A stretch of 5,015 bases of DNA, taken from assembly GCA_900555765.1 (NCBI GenBank), contig USMA01000112.1:1-5015 (forward strand). The letters are read 5' to 3'. This document shows, one piece after another, positions 1 through 5,015 of this stretch (position 1 is its first letter; every line of letters begins with the position of its first letter). The notes below the pieces were generated by a model. The model had not been told where the DNA came from. It searched no databases and worked only from the letters and a program-made list of their open reading frames with translations. A program made the translations under genes and the position numbers. Origin of the DNA: an uncultured Collinsella sp. Lineage in GTDB: Bacteria; Actinomycetota; Coriobacteriia; Coriobacteriales; Coriobacteriaceae.

Positions 1-15
1 CCGTTGACGGCGTAG
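1..15 (+). CDS. Possible last codons of an upstream gene (perhaps a LytS-type kinase)
   Basis: Frame 1 reads Pro-Leu-Thr-Ala followed by TAG at 13-15, which would end an upstream gene 38 bases before the response regulator. Many LytS/YehU-type histidine kinases end in a beta strand with a Leu-Pro-Leu-like motif and commonly precede a LytTR regulator, so this could be such a kinase. Only four codons are visible and another frame also stops here (TGA at 5-7), so the identity is a guess from context. Confidence 0.2.
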   Translation, partial: PLTA

Positions 16-40
16 CACGCGGTTGGATTGAGAGAAAAAG

Positions 41-47
41 AGGGGAA
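41..47 (+). promoter_or_regulatory. Ribosome binding site of the response regulator
   Basis: AGGGGAA lies 6 bases before the ATG at 54. No other ATG, GTG or TTG occurs in this frame between the window edge and 54, so this site and the conserved receiver N-terminus fix the start. Confidence 0.6.
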
Positions 48-53
48 GCACAT

Positions 54-407
54 ATGTCCGAAGGCTGGAACATCTTGGTGGTTGATGACGAACCTCCCAT
101 TAGGGCTGAGCTACGCTATCTGTTGGAAAAGGATACGCGTGTGGGCCAGATTGCCGAGGCGGGCAATGTCACCGAAGCCGTGGAGTCGATTCTGTCGAAC
201 AAGCCCGACGTGCTGTTTTTAGACATTACCATGCCCGGTCGCTCGGGAATTGAGCTTGCCGAGACGCTGCAGAACCTAAAGACGCCGCCGGTGGTTGTGT
301 TTGTGACGGCGTTTGCCGAGTATGCGGCTGATGCCTATACCCTCGATGCCGTCGATTATGTCGTCAAGCCGGTCGAGGACGCACGCCTGTCAAAGGCACT
401 CGACTAG
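54..407 (+). CDS. Receiver (CheY-like) half of the split response regulator
   Basis: This is the 117-residue open part before the amber codon. It is a complete phospho-receiver domain: the acidic pair Asp11-Asp12 with Glu13 (metal site), phospho-acceptor Asp57 in FLDITMPG, the switch Thr85 in VFVTA, and Lys105 in VVKP. A receiver expected to accept phosphate from a LytS-like kinase is therefore encoded intact. If translation really ends at 405-407, the product is a free-standing receiver without an output domain, which could act as a phosphate sink or compete with the full-length regulator; that is speculation. The start has a good ribosome binding site. Translation up to the stop is likely, while the function of the truncated product is unknown. 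Confidence 0.7.
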   Translation: MSEGWNILVVDDEPPIRAELRYLLEKDTRVGQIAEAGNVTEAVESILSNKPDVLFLDITMPGRSGIELAETLQNLKTPPVVVFVTAFAEYAADAYTLDAVDYVVKPVEDARLSKALD

Positions 408-419
408 ATCGAGGCAGCC

Positions 420-788
420 TTGGGTGTCCGTCGTGTTATCCACGCTCCGCGCCAGCCTTTGCGTCTGACGGTGGACCGCGGGGGCAAAAAGGTGTTCATT
501 CCCGCCGCGGACGTCTGCTACTTTGAGGCGCGCGCCGATTTTTGCAACGCCATCTGCGCCGAGGGAACGTACCTGATCAATGAGTCGATCTCTTCGCTCG
601 AGCGTCGCTTGGTCTCCGAGGGCTTTATTCGCGTTCATCGCAGCTATCTGGTCAATTTGGAAGACGTGCACAATGTCGAGATCGGTTCCACGGGTCTTAT
701 GGAGCTCAGGCTCGATCGCGTAACCTCGACGGTGCCCGTGTCCCGCCGTCGCGCTGCCGAGGTTAAAGCACACTTGGGGCTTGCGTAG
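420..788 (+). CDS. LytTR DNA-binding half of the split response regulator
   Basis: This continues the frame of the receiver after the amber codon. The LytTR domain (PF04397 type) is recognised by its opening strands (LRLTVDRGGKKVFIP), the FEARADFCNA segment, the conserved FIRVHRSYLVNL block (full-length residues 191-201 region) and the closing VPVSRRRAAEVKAHLG. LytTR domains contact DNA through loops of a beta fold. The first possible in-frame start is TTG at 420, 12 bases after the stop, with a weak GAGG (411-414) five bases upstream; later in-frame alternatives are TTG 459 and GTG 471. It could therefore be made by re-initiation coupled to termination at 405-407, giving a phosphorylation-independent DNA-binding domain. 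It may equally not be translated at all. The domain assignment is firm; an independent start is not. Confidence 0.55.
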   Translation: MGVRRVIHAPRQPLRLTVDRGGKKVFIPAADVCYFEARADFCNAICAEGTYLINESISSLERRLVSEGFIRVHRSYLVNLEDVHNVEIGSTGLMELRLDRVTSTVPVSRRRAAEVKAHLGLA

Positions 789-840
789 ACGGTCTGCGTG
801 CCGTCGTTTACCATCGCAGGTTTGGCAGGCGCGCGGTGGG

Positions 841-846
841 CATAAT
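841..846 (+). promoter_or_regulatory. Candidate -10 box for the phospholipase-like gene
   Basis: CATAAT follows GGG and is followed by GG, 32 bases before the ATG at 879. It resembles similar boxes at 1878-1883 and 3277-3282 in the other intergenic gaps. No good -35 is found at 16-18 bases; TTGGCA at 822-827 is only 13 bases away. The call rests on the recurrence and position only. Confidence 0.3.
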
Positions 847-867
847 GGGTGGCATCGAATGAAATCG

Positions 868-873
868 AAAGGA
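868..873 (+). promoter_or_regulatory. Ribosome binding site that decides the phospholipase-like start
   Basis: AAAGGA sits five bases before ATG 879. An in-frame GTG at 849 would add ten residues, but the family's typical beginning (MPALITHHLFG) starts at 879, so 879 is preferred. Confidence 0.5.
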
Positions 874-878
874 TCATT

Positions 879-1823
879 ATGCCCGCGCTTATCACCCATC
901 ATCTGTTTGGCGAGGAAAGCATCGACCGTCTTCCGCAGGGCGTCATCACGTCCGATGAAGAGCGCATTGCCTTTATCTTGGGCAACCAAGGCCCCGACCC
1001 GTTTTTCTTTCACATTCTGACACCGCGTGTTTCCGACTGCACGCTGCTGGCGCAGGTCATGCATCGGTCGCGCATGTCTCGCCAGTTCGCGTGCCTGCGC
1101 GACGGCGTGTCGCATCTGCTGCCGCGCGACGCCAGCTTGGGTCGCGCCTTTGCGCTGGGCCTGCTGTCTCATTACGTGCTCGACCGCAACGCCCATCCTT
1201 TTGTCTATGAGCAGCAGTTTGGCATCGTGGAGTCCGATTCAGAGCTTGAGAACTCGAGCAGTCAGGTCCATGCCGTGATCGAGAGCGACCTGGATGTGCT
1301 GATGCTGCAGCTTAAACGCGATGGCGCTACGGTCGACGATTATCCGCCGGCGGGCGAGATCGTCACCACCGATCGCATCAATCGCGTGGCCGGCGTGCTG
1401 ATGAGCTATGTTGCCGGACGCGTGTACGGCATTGACATTCCGGCAGGGGAGTACGGTGCTGCCGTTGCCAATATGCAGCGACTTTACCGCGCGATTGCGC
1501 CGGCCGGCTCCGCAAAGACGCGCGCGATCTCGCTGGTTGAGGGCTTGGTGCACGACTACTCGCTGCTCGACGGCCTTGCCCATCGCGTGACGACGGAGCT
1601 GCCCGAGCGCACCGGTAACCTGGGCCATCTGACATGGAAGAATCCCTTTACCGACGAGGTCTCGAACGAGAGTTTCCCCGAGGTCTTTGATCGCGCGCTG
1701 GTCGATTACGAGTGCACGGTCGCACGTTTTATCGAGACCGGTGACATGGATGCCGTGACCAGTCACGTCAACTACAGCGGTCGCGTGCTCGAAGCCGATG
1801 AGGAGTTCGACCGCGAGGAATAG
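879..1823 (+). CDS. Zinc-dependent phospholipase C family protein
   Basis: A 314-residue protein that matches the Zn-dependent PLC family (PF00882 type), mostly helical enzymes that bind three zinc ions and cleave phosphodiesters such as phospholipid headgroups. Visible elements: HHLFGE at 7-12, GNQGPDPFFF at 35-44, His62, LLSHYVLDRNAHPF at 95-108 and HAVIESD at 131-137. The order and spacing His98/Asp102 and His131/Glu135 mirror the His-x3-Asp and His-x3-Glu ligand pairs of Bacillus cereus PLC, with Asp40, His62 and His106 as further candidate ligands. There is no signal peptide or membrane helix, so it appears cytoplasmic, and the N-terminal Trp ligand of the secreted enzymes is absent. Residues after about 140 are not recognised in detail. 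It lies 90 bases after the regulator and 101 before the transporter, probably a single gene. Family assignment is good; the real substrate is unknown. Confidence 0.8.
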   Translation: MPALITHHLFGEESIDRLPQGVITSDEERIAFILGNQGPDPFFFHILTPRVSDCTLLAQVMHRSRMSRQFACLRDGVSHLLPRDASLGRAFALGLLSHYVLDRNAHPFVYEQQFGIVESDSELENSSSQVHAVIESDLDVLMLQLKRDGATVDDYPPAGEIVTTDRINRVAGVLMSYVAGRVYGIDIPAGEYGAAVANMQRLYRAIAPAGSAKTRAISLVEGLVHDYSLLDGLAHRVTTELPERTGNLGHLTWKNPFTDEVSNESFPEVFDRALVDYECTVARFIETGDMDAVTSHVNYSGRVLEADEEFDREE

Positions 1824-1877
1824 GGCCCGTGCGTGCCCCTTTGCCGAATCCTTACCGGCGGTTCTGGACAATTGGGG

Positions 1878-1883
1878 TACGAT
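1878..1883 (+). promoter_or_regulatory. Candidate -10 box for the UMF1 transporter
   Basis: TACGAT preceded by GGGG and followed by GA, 41 bases before ATG 1925, in the same style as the boxes at 841-846 and 3277-3282. No convincing -35 is seen at the standard distance. The transporter's ribosome binding site is GAAGGG at 1910-1915, nine bases before its ATG. Confidence 0.3.
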
Positions 1884-1924
1884 GAACTAACTGCATATCG
1901 GGCGAATACGAAGGGTCCCTGTCC

Positions 1925-3184
1925 ATGAAATACACCAAGCTCGAGCGTAACTGGGTTATGTACGATGTGGGCAATTCGGCCCTCGTGCTGCTCAATACCT
2001 CGGTGGTGCCCATTTACTTTAACGCCATCAATACCGGCGCTTCTTCGGCCGACCTGGTGGTCGCCTGGGGCAATGCGCAGACGATTGCCTCGCTGGTCAT
2101 CGCCATGCTCATGCCCATTCTGGGCGCGCTTGCCGACTACGCCGGCAACAAGATCAAGTTCTTCTTGGGCTTCTTCCTCACGGGCCTGGTGCTTTGCCTG
2201 GCGCAGGCTATCCCAATGTCCGCCATGGCATTTTTGACCGTGTACGTGCTGTGCACCATCGGCCTTAACTCTTCTATGACGTTCTACGACGCCATGCTGC
2301 CCGACATTACCACCGACGAGCGCATGGACGCCGTGTCCAGCTCGGGCTATGCCTGGGGCTACATCGGTTCCACCGTGCCGTTCGTCATCTGCCTGGCGCT
2401 CATCATGGGCGGCCCCGCTCTTGGCGTCCCCACCATGCTGGCAACGCGTCTGTCGTTTATCATCACTGGTGCCTGGTGGCTCATCTTTACCCTGCCGCTC
2501 ATTCGCACCTATAAGCAAAAGTACGGTCGCGAGCGCGGTCCCGAGGACACCATCGGCCACATCGTGGGCGGTGTGTTCTCCGAGGTCGGACACACCATGC
2601 GCGAGATCGCCCACAACAAGACCGTGCTGGTCTACATGATTGCGTTCTTCTTCTATATCGACGGTGTGCACACGGTCATTTCCATGGCTACCAGCTACGG
2701 CTCGGCTTTGGGCATCGATTCGACCCAGTTGGTCCTGGCGCTGCTCGTCACGCAGTTCGTGGCCTTTCCGTCCGCCATCATCTACGGCAAGCTCGCCGGA
2801 CGCGTGGGCACGCTCAACATGATCTTGGTGGCAGTCGCCGCCTATATGGGCATTGTGCTGTTCGCCGCGTTCTTCCTAAAGACCGCCTTTGAGTTTTGGG
2901 TGCTTGCCATTATGGTCGGCCTGTTCCAGGGCGGCGTGCAGGCGCTCAGCCGTAGCTACTTTGGCCGCATTATCCCCAAGGAAAAGTCCAACGAGTACTA
3001 CGGCTTCTTTGACATCTTTGGTCGTTATGCAAGCGTTATGGGCACCTTCCTGGTGTCGGTCGTCACCTCGCTGACCGGCAACCCGTCGCTGGGCGTCCTT
3101 TCCATTGGCGTGCTGCTGATCGTTGGCTTTATGCTGCTGGTCCGCCTGTCCCGCATGACTCGGGCGGCAGAGCATGCCGCATAG
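1925..3184 (+). CDS. MFS transporter, UMF1 / Atg22-like family
   Basis: A 419-residue integral membrane protein with about twelve hydrophobic segments separated by a charged central loop at roughly 194-232, the usual 6+6 plan of the major facilitator superfamily. UMF1/Atg22-like hallmarks are YDVGNSA at 13-19 (family YDxxNSA), GALADYAGNK at 67-76 (loop 2-3 motif), FYDAMLPDI at 120-128, SSSGYAWGYIG at 138-148, FFFYIDGVHTVI at 241-252 and QGGVQALSRSYFGRIIP at 335-351. Fungal Atg22 exports amino acids from the vacuole; bacterial members are common but their substrates are mostly unknown, so none is assigned. The start is supported by GAAGGG nine bases upstream and by the family's charged N-terminus. 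It ends at TAG 3182-3184 and is probably transcribed alone, with the terminator at 3299-3334 downstream. Length is normal and nothing is missing. Confidence 0.88.
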   Translation: MKYTKLERNWVMYDVGNSALVLLNTSVVPIYFNAINTGASSADLVVAWGNAQTIASLVIAMLMPILGALADYAGNKIKFFLGFFLTGLVLCLAQAIPMSAMAFLTVYVLCTIGLNSSMTFYDAMLPDITTDERMDAVSSSGYAWGYIGSTVPFVICLALIMGGPALGVPTMLATRLSFIITGAWWLIFTLPLIRTYKQKYGRERGPEDTIGHIVGGVFSEVGHTMREIAHNKTVLVYMIAFFFYIDGVHTVISMATSYGSALGIDSTQLVLALLVTQFVAFPSAIIYGKLAGRVGTLNMILVAVAAYMGIVLFAAFFLKTAFEFWVLAIMVGLFQGGVQALSRSYFGRIIPKEKSNEYYGFFDIFGRYASVMGTFLVSVVTSLTGNPSLGVLSIGVLLIVGFMLLVRLSRMTRAAEHAA

Positions 3185-3240
3185 GAGCGAGCGGCTATTG
3201 TGCCTGTCCACGGTACTCTTTTGGGGTTATCCGCAATAAA

Positions 3241-3261
3241 CATTGCGACTTGCGAGCAATG
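3241..3261 (+). repeat. Short inverted repeat CATTGC-N9-GCAATG, possible operator
   Basis: CATTGC at 3241-3246 is the perfect reverse complement of GCAATG at 3256-3261. The dyad overlaps the place where a -35 would sit for the -10-like box at 3277-3282, a usual site for a repressor or activator. Six-base arms can arise by chance, and no regulator is identified. Confidence 0.3.
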
Positions 3262-3276
3262 ATTTGCCCAAGTGGG

Positions 3277-3282
3277 TATGAT
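3277..3282 (+). promoter_or_regulatory. Candidate -10 box upstream of the glycosyltransferase
   Basis: TATGAT with GGG before and GG after is the best -10-like hexamer in the 171-base gap. The nearest -35-like hexamer, TTGCGA at 3250-3255, is 21 bases away, longer than normal. Transcription would start near 3289-3290, about ten bases before the terminator hairpin at 3299, giving a leader of roughly 66 bases before ATG 3356. Confidence 0.4.
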
Positions 3283-3298
3283 GGAATCAGCTAGGTCG

Positions 3299-3334
3299 CG
3301 GGGCGTCGCCTGTGTTTGGCGGCGTCCCGTTTTT
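3299..3334 (+). terminator. Rho-independent terminator in front of the glycosyltransferase
   Basis: Arms 3299-3310 and 3318-3329 form a 12-bp GC-rich stem with only two G-U pairs and a seven-base loop (TGTGTTT), followed directly by five T at 3330-3334. This is a canonical intrinsic terminator on the + strand. It lies 115 bases after the transporter stop, so it may end that transcript. It also lies after the candidate promoter and only 8 bases before the ribosome binding site of the next gene, so it could act as a leader attenuator. No competing antiterminator pairing is evident. Confidence 0.75.
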
Positions 3335-3342
3335 GTGTTGCA

Positions 3343-3348
3343 GGGAGG
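3343..3348 (+). promoter_or_regulatory. Ribosome binding site of the glycosyltransferase
   Basis: GGGAGG, seven bases before ATG 3356 and immediately after the terminator T-run. It is strong and decides the start. Confidence 0.65.
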
Positions 3349-3355
3349 GTAAGGC

Positions 3356-4543
3356 ATGAACGCCACGGTCGTGATTCCAACGTATTGGGCGGGCGATGAC
3401 GCTTGCGCAAACGCCCCTGGCACCTATGATCATTCGACGCGACTCAACGCCGACAATCCCGAACTCGACCGCTGCCTGGCCTCGCTTGAGCAGGTACGTG
3501 ACATCCCGCGCATCATCCTTTTGGTGGTCTGTCCCGTTTCTGCCACAGCCGATGTGTCGCTGCGCGTGCGCGAGATTGTCGACGCGCATCCCACGCTCAA
3601 GGTCACCGTTGTCACCAACACCCAGGCCTCGCGCATCGCAGACCGGGTTGCTCAGATCGCGCCCAAGGGTTCGGGCGAGTGCGTGAGCCTGCGAGGCTAC
3701 GGTGCCATCCGCAACATGGGGCTAGCCTGTGCCGCTGTGCTGGGGCATGACGCGGTTATCTTTTTGGATGACGATGAGACTGTCATCGACGCCGACTTTA
3801 TGAAGCGCGCGACCTATGCGTTGGGGCAGCAGACACGTCAGGGCTTGTCGATCTTGGTCAAGAGCGGCTATTTCTACGATCGCGCCGGCTCGCCGCTGGC
3901 TCCCACGGACAAGGCGGGCATCTGCCATCGTTGGTGGACCAAGCGCATCGAGTTCAACCGTTGGATGAAAAAGGCGCTCTCGGGCACTCGCATCTCGCGC
4001 TCCAACTACGTGTGCGGCGGCCTGATGGCCCTGCACGCCCGCGCCTTTACGCGTGTGGCCTTTGACCCGTTTATCACCCGCGGCGAGGACTTGGATTACC
4101 TCTTTAACATGCGCATGTTTGGCTACGACGTGTGGTTCGATAACGAGTGGACCGTGCGCCATCTGCCTCCGGAGTCCGAAAAGCGCTCACCGCGCTTTAT
4201 GCAGGATGTATACCGTTGGTACTATGAACGGGCCAAGTTGACATTCGCCGCGCATCAAAAGGAGCTCATTCCCGTTACGGCGGCATCACTCATGCCCTAC
4301 CCGGGCCCGTGGATTTCGCGCGAGCTCGACGACCGCGTGCGCAAGACCGCTATGGTCCGCAGCGTGTTTACCCGCGAGCATGAGGGCTACCTGCGCATCT
4401 GGCGCCATGGTATCGACGAGGCAAAGGCCTATGCGCGCCAAAACGCTGCAAGCTACCTGCGTTTCCAGAGCTTTTGGCCCAAGATCATGGACGGGCTTTG
4501 GCGTGACGCACAACTGATCAGTATCTTGGAGGGGGCCGAATGA
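3356..4543 (+). CDS. Glycosyltransferase, GT-A fold, family 2-like
   Basis: A 395-residue soluble protein without signal peptide or membrane helix. The GT-A nucleotide-sugar fold is indicated by the opening strand VVIPTY at 5-10, RGYGAIRNMGL at 113-123 (the conserved Arg-Asn helix), FLDDDE at 136-141 as the DxD metal/nucleotide-binding motif, YVCGGLMALHARAF at 218-231, and RGEDLDYLFNMRMFGYDV at 242-259, whose Glu-Asp is the usual catalytic-base region, followed by His269 before ProPro. It would move a sugar from an activated nucleotide donor to an unknown acceptor, probably a cell-envelope glycan. Odd features are a long loop of about 25 residues between the first strand and first helix (11-35, with DHSTRLN), and a helical C-terminal part (about 275-395) with no motif I recognise. 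Its stop overlaps the next gene's start (ATGA 4540-4543), so the two are co-translated. Fold is confident; sugar and acceptor are unknown. Confidence 0.85.
   Translation: MNATVVIPTYWAGDDACANAPGTYDHSTRLNADNPELDRCLASLEQVRDIPRIILLVVCPVSATADVSLRVREIVDAHPTLKVTVVTNTQASRIADRVAQIAPKGSGECVSLRGYGAIRNMGLACAAVLGHDAVIFLDDDETVIDADFMKRATYALGQQTRQGLSILVKSGYFYDRAGSPLAPTDKAGICHRWWTKRIEFNRWMKKALSGTRISRSNYVCGGLMALHARAFTRVAFDPFITRGEDLDYLFNMRMFGYDVWFDNEWTVRHLPPESEKRSPRFMQDVYRWYYERAKLTFAAHQKELIPVTAASLMPYPGPWISRELDDRVRKTAMVRSVFTREHEGYLRIWRHGIDEAKAYARQNAASYLRFQSFWPKIMDGLWRDAQLISILEGAE
4528..4535 (+). promoter_or_regulatory. Ribosome binding site of the LytS-like kinase, inside the glycosyltransferase gene
   Basis: GGAGGGGG is within the last codons of the glycosyltransferase; its GGAGG core is seven bases before ATG 4540. 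This strong site plus the ATGA overlap supports translational coupling and fixes the kinase start. Confidence 0.65.
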
Positions 4544-5015
4544 TCGACCGCCGCGCCCAGCGCGATAGTTCAATATCAATCTTTCGCATCATTGCCGTTG
4601 CCTGCGCCATTTGCGTGCTGGTGTACTTTATTTTTGCCTTGGTGACCGGTATCGAGCCGATCGCCACGGTGATTGCCTGCGCGCTGCTGTGCATCTTTCT
4701 GTGCATCTTTATCTTTTTGACGCTCAATCCCGATTCGGTGCGCTCCCAGTACACCGAGGAGACGCTCTCGGTGGCCTCGGCCATGCTCGAGGACATTAAG
4801 GGCGGCCTGACGCAGGAGTCGGCGCGTTTGGTGTGCCGGCGCATTTTGCCCGAGACGCGCGCCATGACGGTGGCCATCACCGACGAGGACAACGTGCTTG
4901 CCTGCGCGGGCGAGTTTGAGGAAAAACTGCTGCCCGATACTCCCATCCACACGCTTGCCACACGCTACGTTATCGAACATGGCATCGTGCAGTCGTTCAA
5001 CCGTATGGTGGATGT
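4540..5015 (+). CDS. LytS-like sensor histidine kinase, N-terminal part (runs off the window)
   Basis: 158 complete codons are visible and the frame stays open to the edge. A short basic N-terminus (Arg4, Arg5, Arg8) is followed by two hydrophobic helices at about 13-36 and 40-62, then a cytoplasmic segment from about 72. That segment has the GAF-like region found in LytS/YehU kinases: ETLSVASAMLEDIKGGLT (74-91), ESARLVCRRILPET (93-106), VAITDEDNVLACAGEF (111-126) and a conserved-looking HTLATRYVIEHGIVQSF stretch (137-153). In this family the GAF-like domain precedes a His_kinase (PF06580) and ATPase region, which would lie beyond 5015. Classical LytS has a 5TM-LYT membrane domain; here only two helices are present, so the signal sensed may differ. 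The partner is expected to be a LytTR regulator downstream. The kinase call relies on the N-terminal half alone. Confidence 0.7.
   Translation, partial: MIDRRAQRDSSISIFRIIAVACAICVLVYFIFALVTGIEPIATVIACALLCIFLCIFIFLTLNPDSVRSQYTEETLSVASAMLEDIKGGLTQESARLVCRRILPETRAMTVAITDEDNVLACAGEFEEKLLPDTPIHTLATRYVIEHGIVQSFNRMVD

Larger units (their letters stand above)
54..788 (+). pseudogene. LytTR-family response regulator interrupted by an in-frame amber stop
   Basis: Read through the TAG at 405-407, this frame gives one 244-codon protein, the usual length for a LytR/AgrA-type response regulator: receiver at residues 1-117, amber at codon 118, linker, then a LytTR DNA-binding domain at about 136-241. Such proteins are phosphorylated by a partner histidine kinase and bind promoter DNA as dimers through the LytTR domain. 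The frame is the same on both sides of the stop, there is no insertion or deletion, and both domains keep their conserved residues, so the interruption is a single codon. One C-to-T change would turn CAG (Gln) into TAG; the surrounding linker (Ala-Leu-Asp-[stop]-Ile-Glu-Ala-Ala) would accept Gln, Glu or Lys. It could be a recent nonsense mutation, a population variant, a sequencing or assembly error, or a suppressed stop. The absence of other decay suggests it is recent or artefactual. Confidence 0.75.

Noticed and set aside
788..810. Hairpin GACGG...CCGTC just after the response regulator stop, as a terminator
   Set aside because: The stem is only 5-6 bp and is followed by GTTTA, not a T-run, so it is too weak to call.
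849..878. Upstream GTG start at 849 for the phospholipase-like protein
   Set aside because: It would add ten residues not typical of the family. ATG 879 has a better placed AAAGGA and begins with the expected MPALITHHLFG.
390..1196. Long minus-strand open frame (268 codons) across the LytTR half and the phospholipase-like gene
   Set aside because: Its sequence is low-complexity His/Gln/Arg-rich, typical of the reverse shadow of GC-biased codons, and it crosses two real + strand genes.
1823..1842. GGGC...GCCC followed by CTTT after the phospholipase-like gene, as a terminator
   Set aside because: Only four base pairs can form and the T-run is three long. The following gap shows no other hairpin.
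1772..2671. Minus-strand open frame of 299 codons opposite the transporter
   Set aside because: It is rich in His, Gly, Gln and Asp with no recognisable domain, and the + strand here encodes a clear UMF1 transporter. It is a codon-bias shadow.
3722..4162. Minus-strand open frame opposite the glycosyltransferase
   Set aside because: No family features, and it lies within the best-supported catalytic part of the + strand gene (FLDDDE and RGED motifs).
4518..4980. Two overlapping minus-strand frames opposite the LytS-like kinase
   Set aside because: The + strand frame from 4540 has membrane helices, a GAF-like region, a ribosome binding site and an ATGA overlap. The minus-strand translations have none of these.
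54..5015. The response regulator at the left edge as direct partner of the kinase at the right edge
   Set aside because: They are separated by three unrelated genes and a terminator. LytS/LytTR partners are normally adjacent, so each probably has its own partner outside the window.

Overview
The window is GC-rich, densely coded DNA with every convincing gene on the + strand. Codon use is dominated by GC-ending codons and the protein families are those common in Coriobacteriia (Actinomycetota). A Collinsella-like gut bacterium is my best guess, but this is an inference from overall style, with no marker gene in view. No tRNA, rRNA, CRISPR array, insertion sequence or phage gene was recognised.

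Layout. (1) Positions 54-788 hold a LytTR-type two-component response regulator whose reading frame is cut by an in-frame amber codon (TAG, 405-407). The stop falls exactly in the linker between the CheY-like receiver and the LytTR DNA-binding domain. Both halves are otherwise intact and in one frame. (2) Positions 879-1823 encode a protein of the zinc-dependent phospholipase C family that keeps the metal-ligand pattern but has no signal peptide. (3) Positions 1925-3184 encode a 419-residue major facilitator transporter of the UMF1/Atg22-like type. (4) A 171-base gap (3185-3355) carries a small inverted repeat, a -10-like box and a strong Rho-independent terminator lying just before the next ribosome binding site. 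(5) Positions 3356-4543 encode a soluble GT-A-fold, family 2-like glycosyltransferase. (6) Its stop overlaps by four bases (ATGA) the start of a LytS-like sensor histidine kinase with two N-terminal membrane helices, which runs off the right edge at 5015.

How the parts may work together. The glycosyltransferase and the LytS-like kinase are almost certainly co-transcribed and translationally coupled, so a surface-glycan activity and a cell-envelope sensor may share regulation. The regulator at the left edge probably belongs to another kinase gene ending just before the window (only a possible last four codons are visible). The kinase at the right edge would be expected to have its own LytTR partner downstream. 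The phospholipase-like gene and the transporter look like single genes between these two signalling loci. The most notable observation is the amber-split response regulator; the second is the terminator placed inside the likely leader of the glycosyltransferase-kinase operon. I see no clear evidence for a wholly new system.
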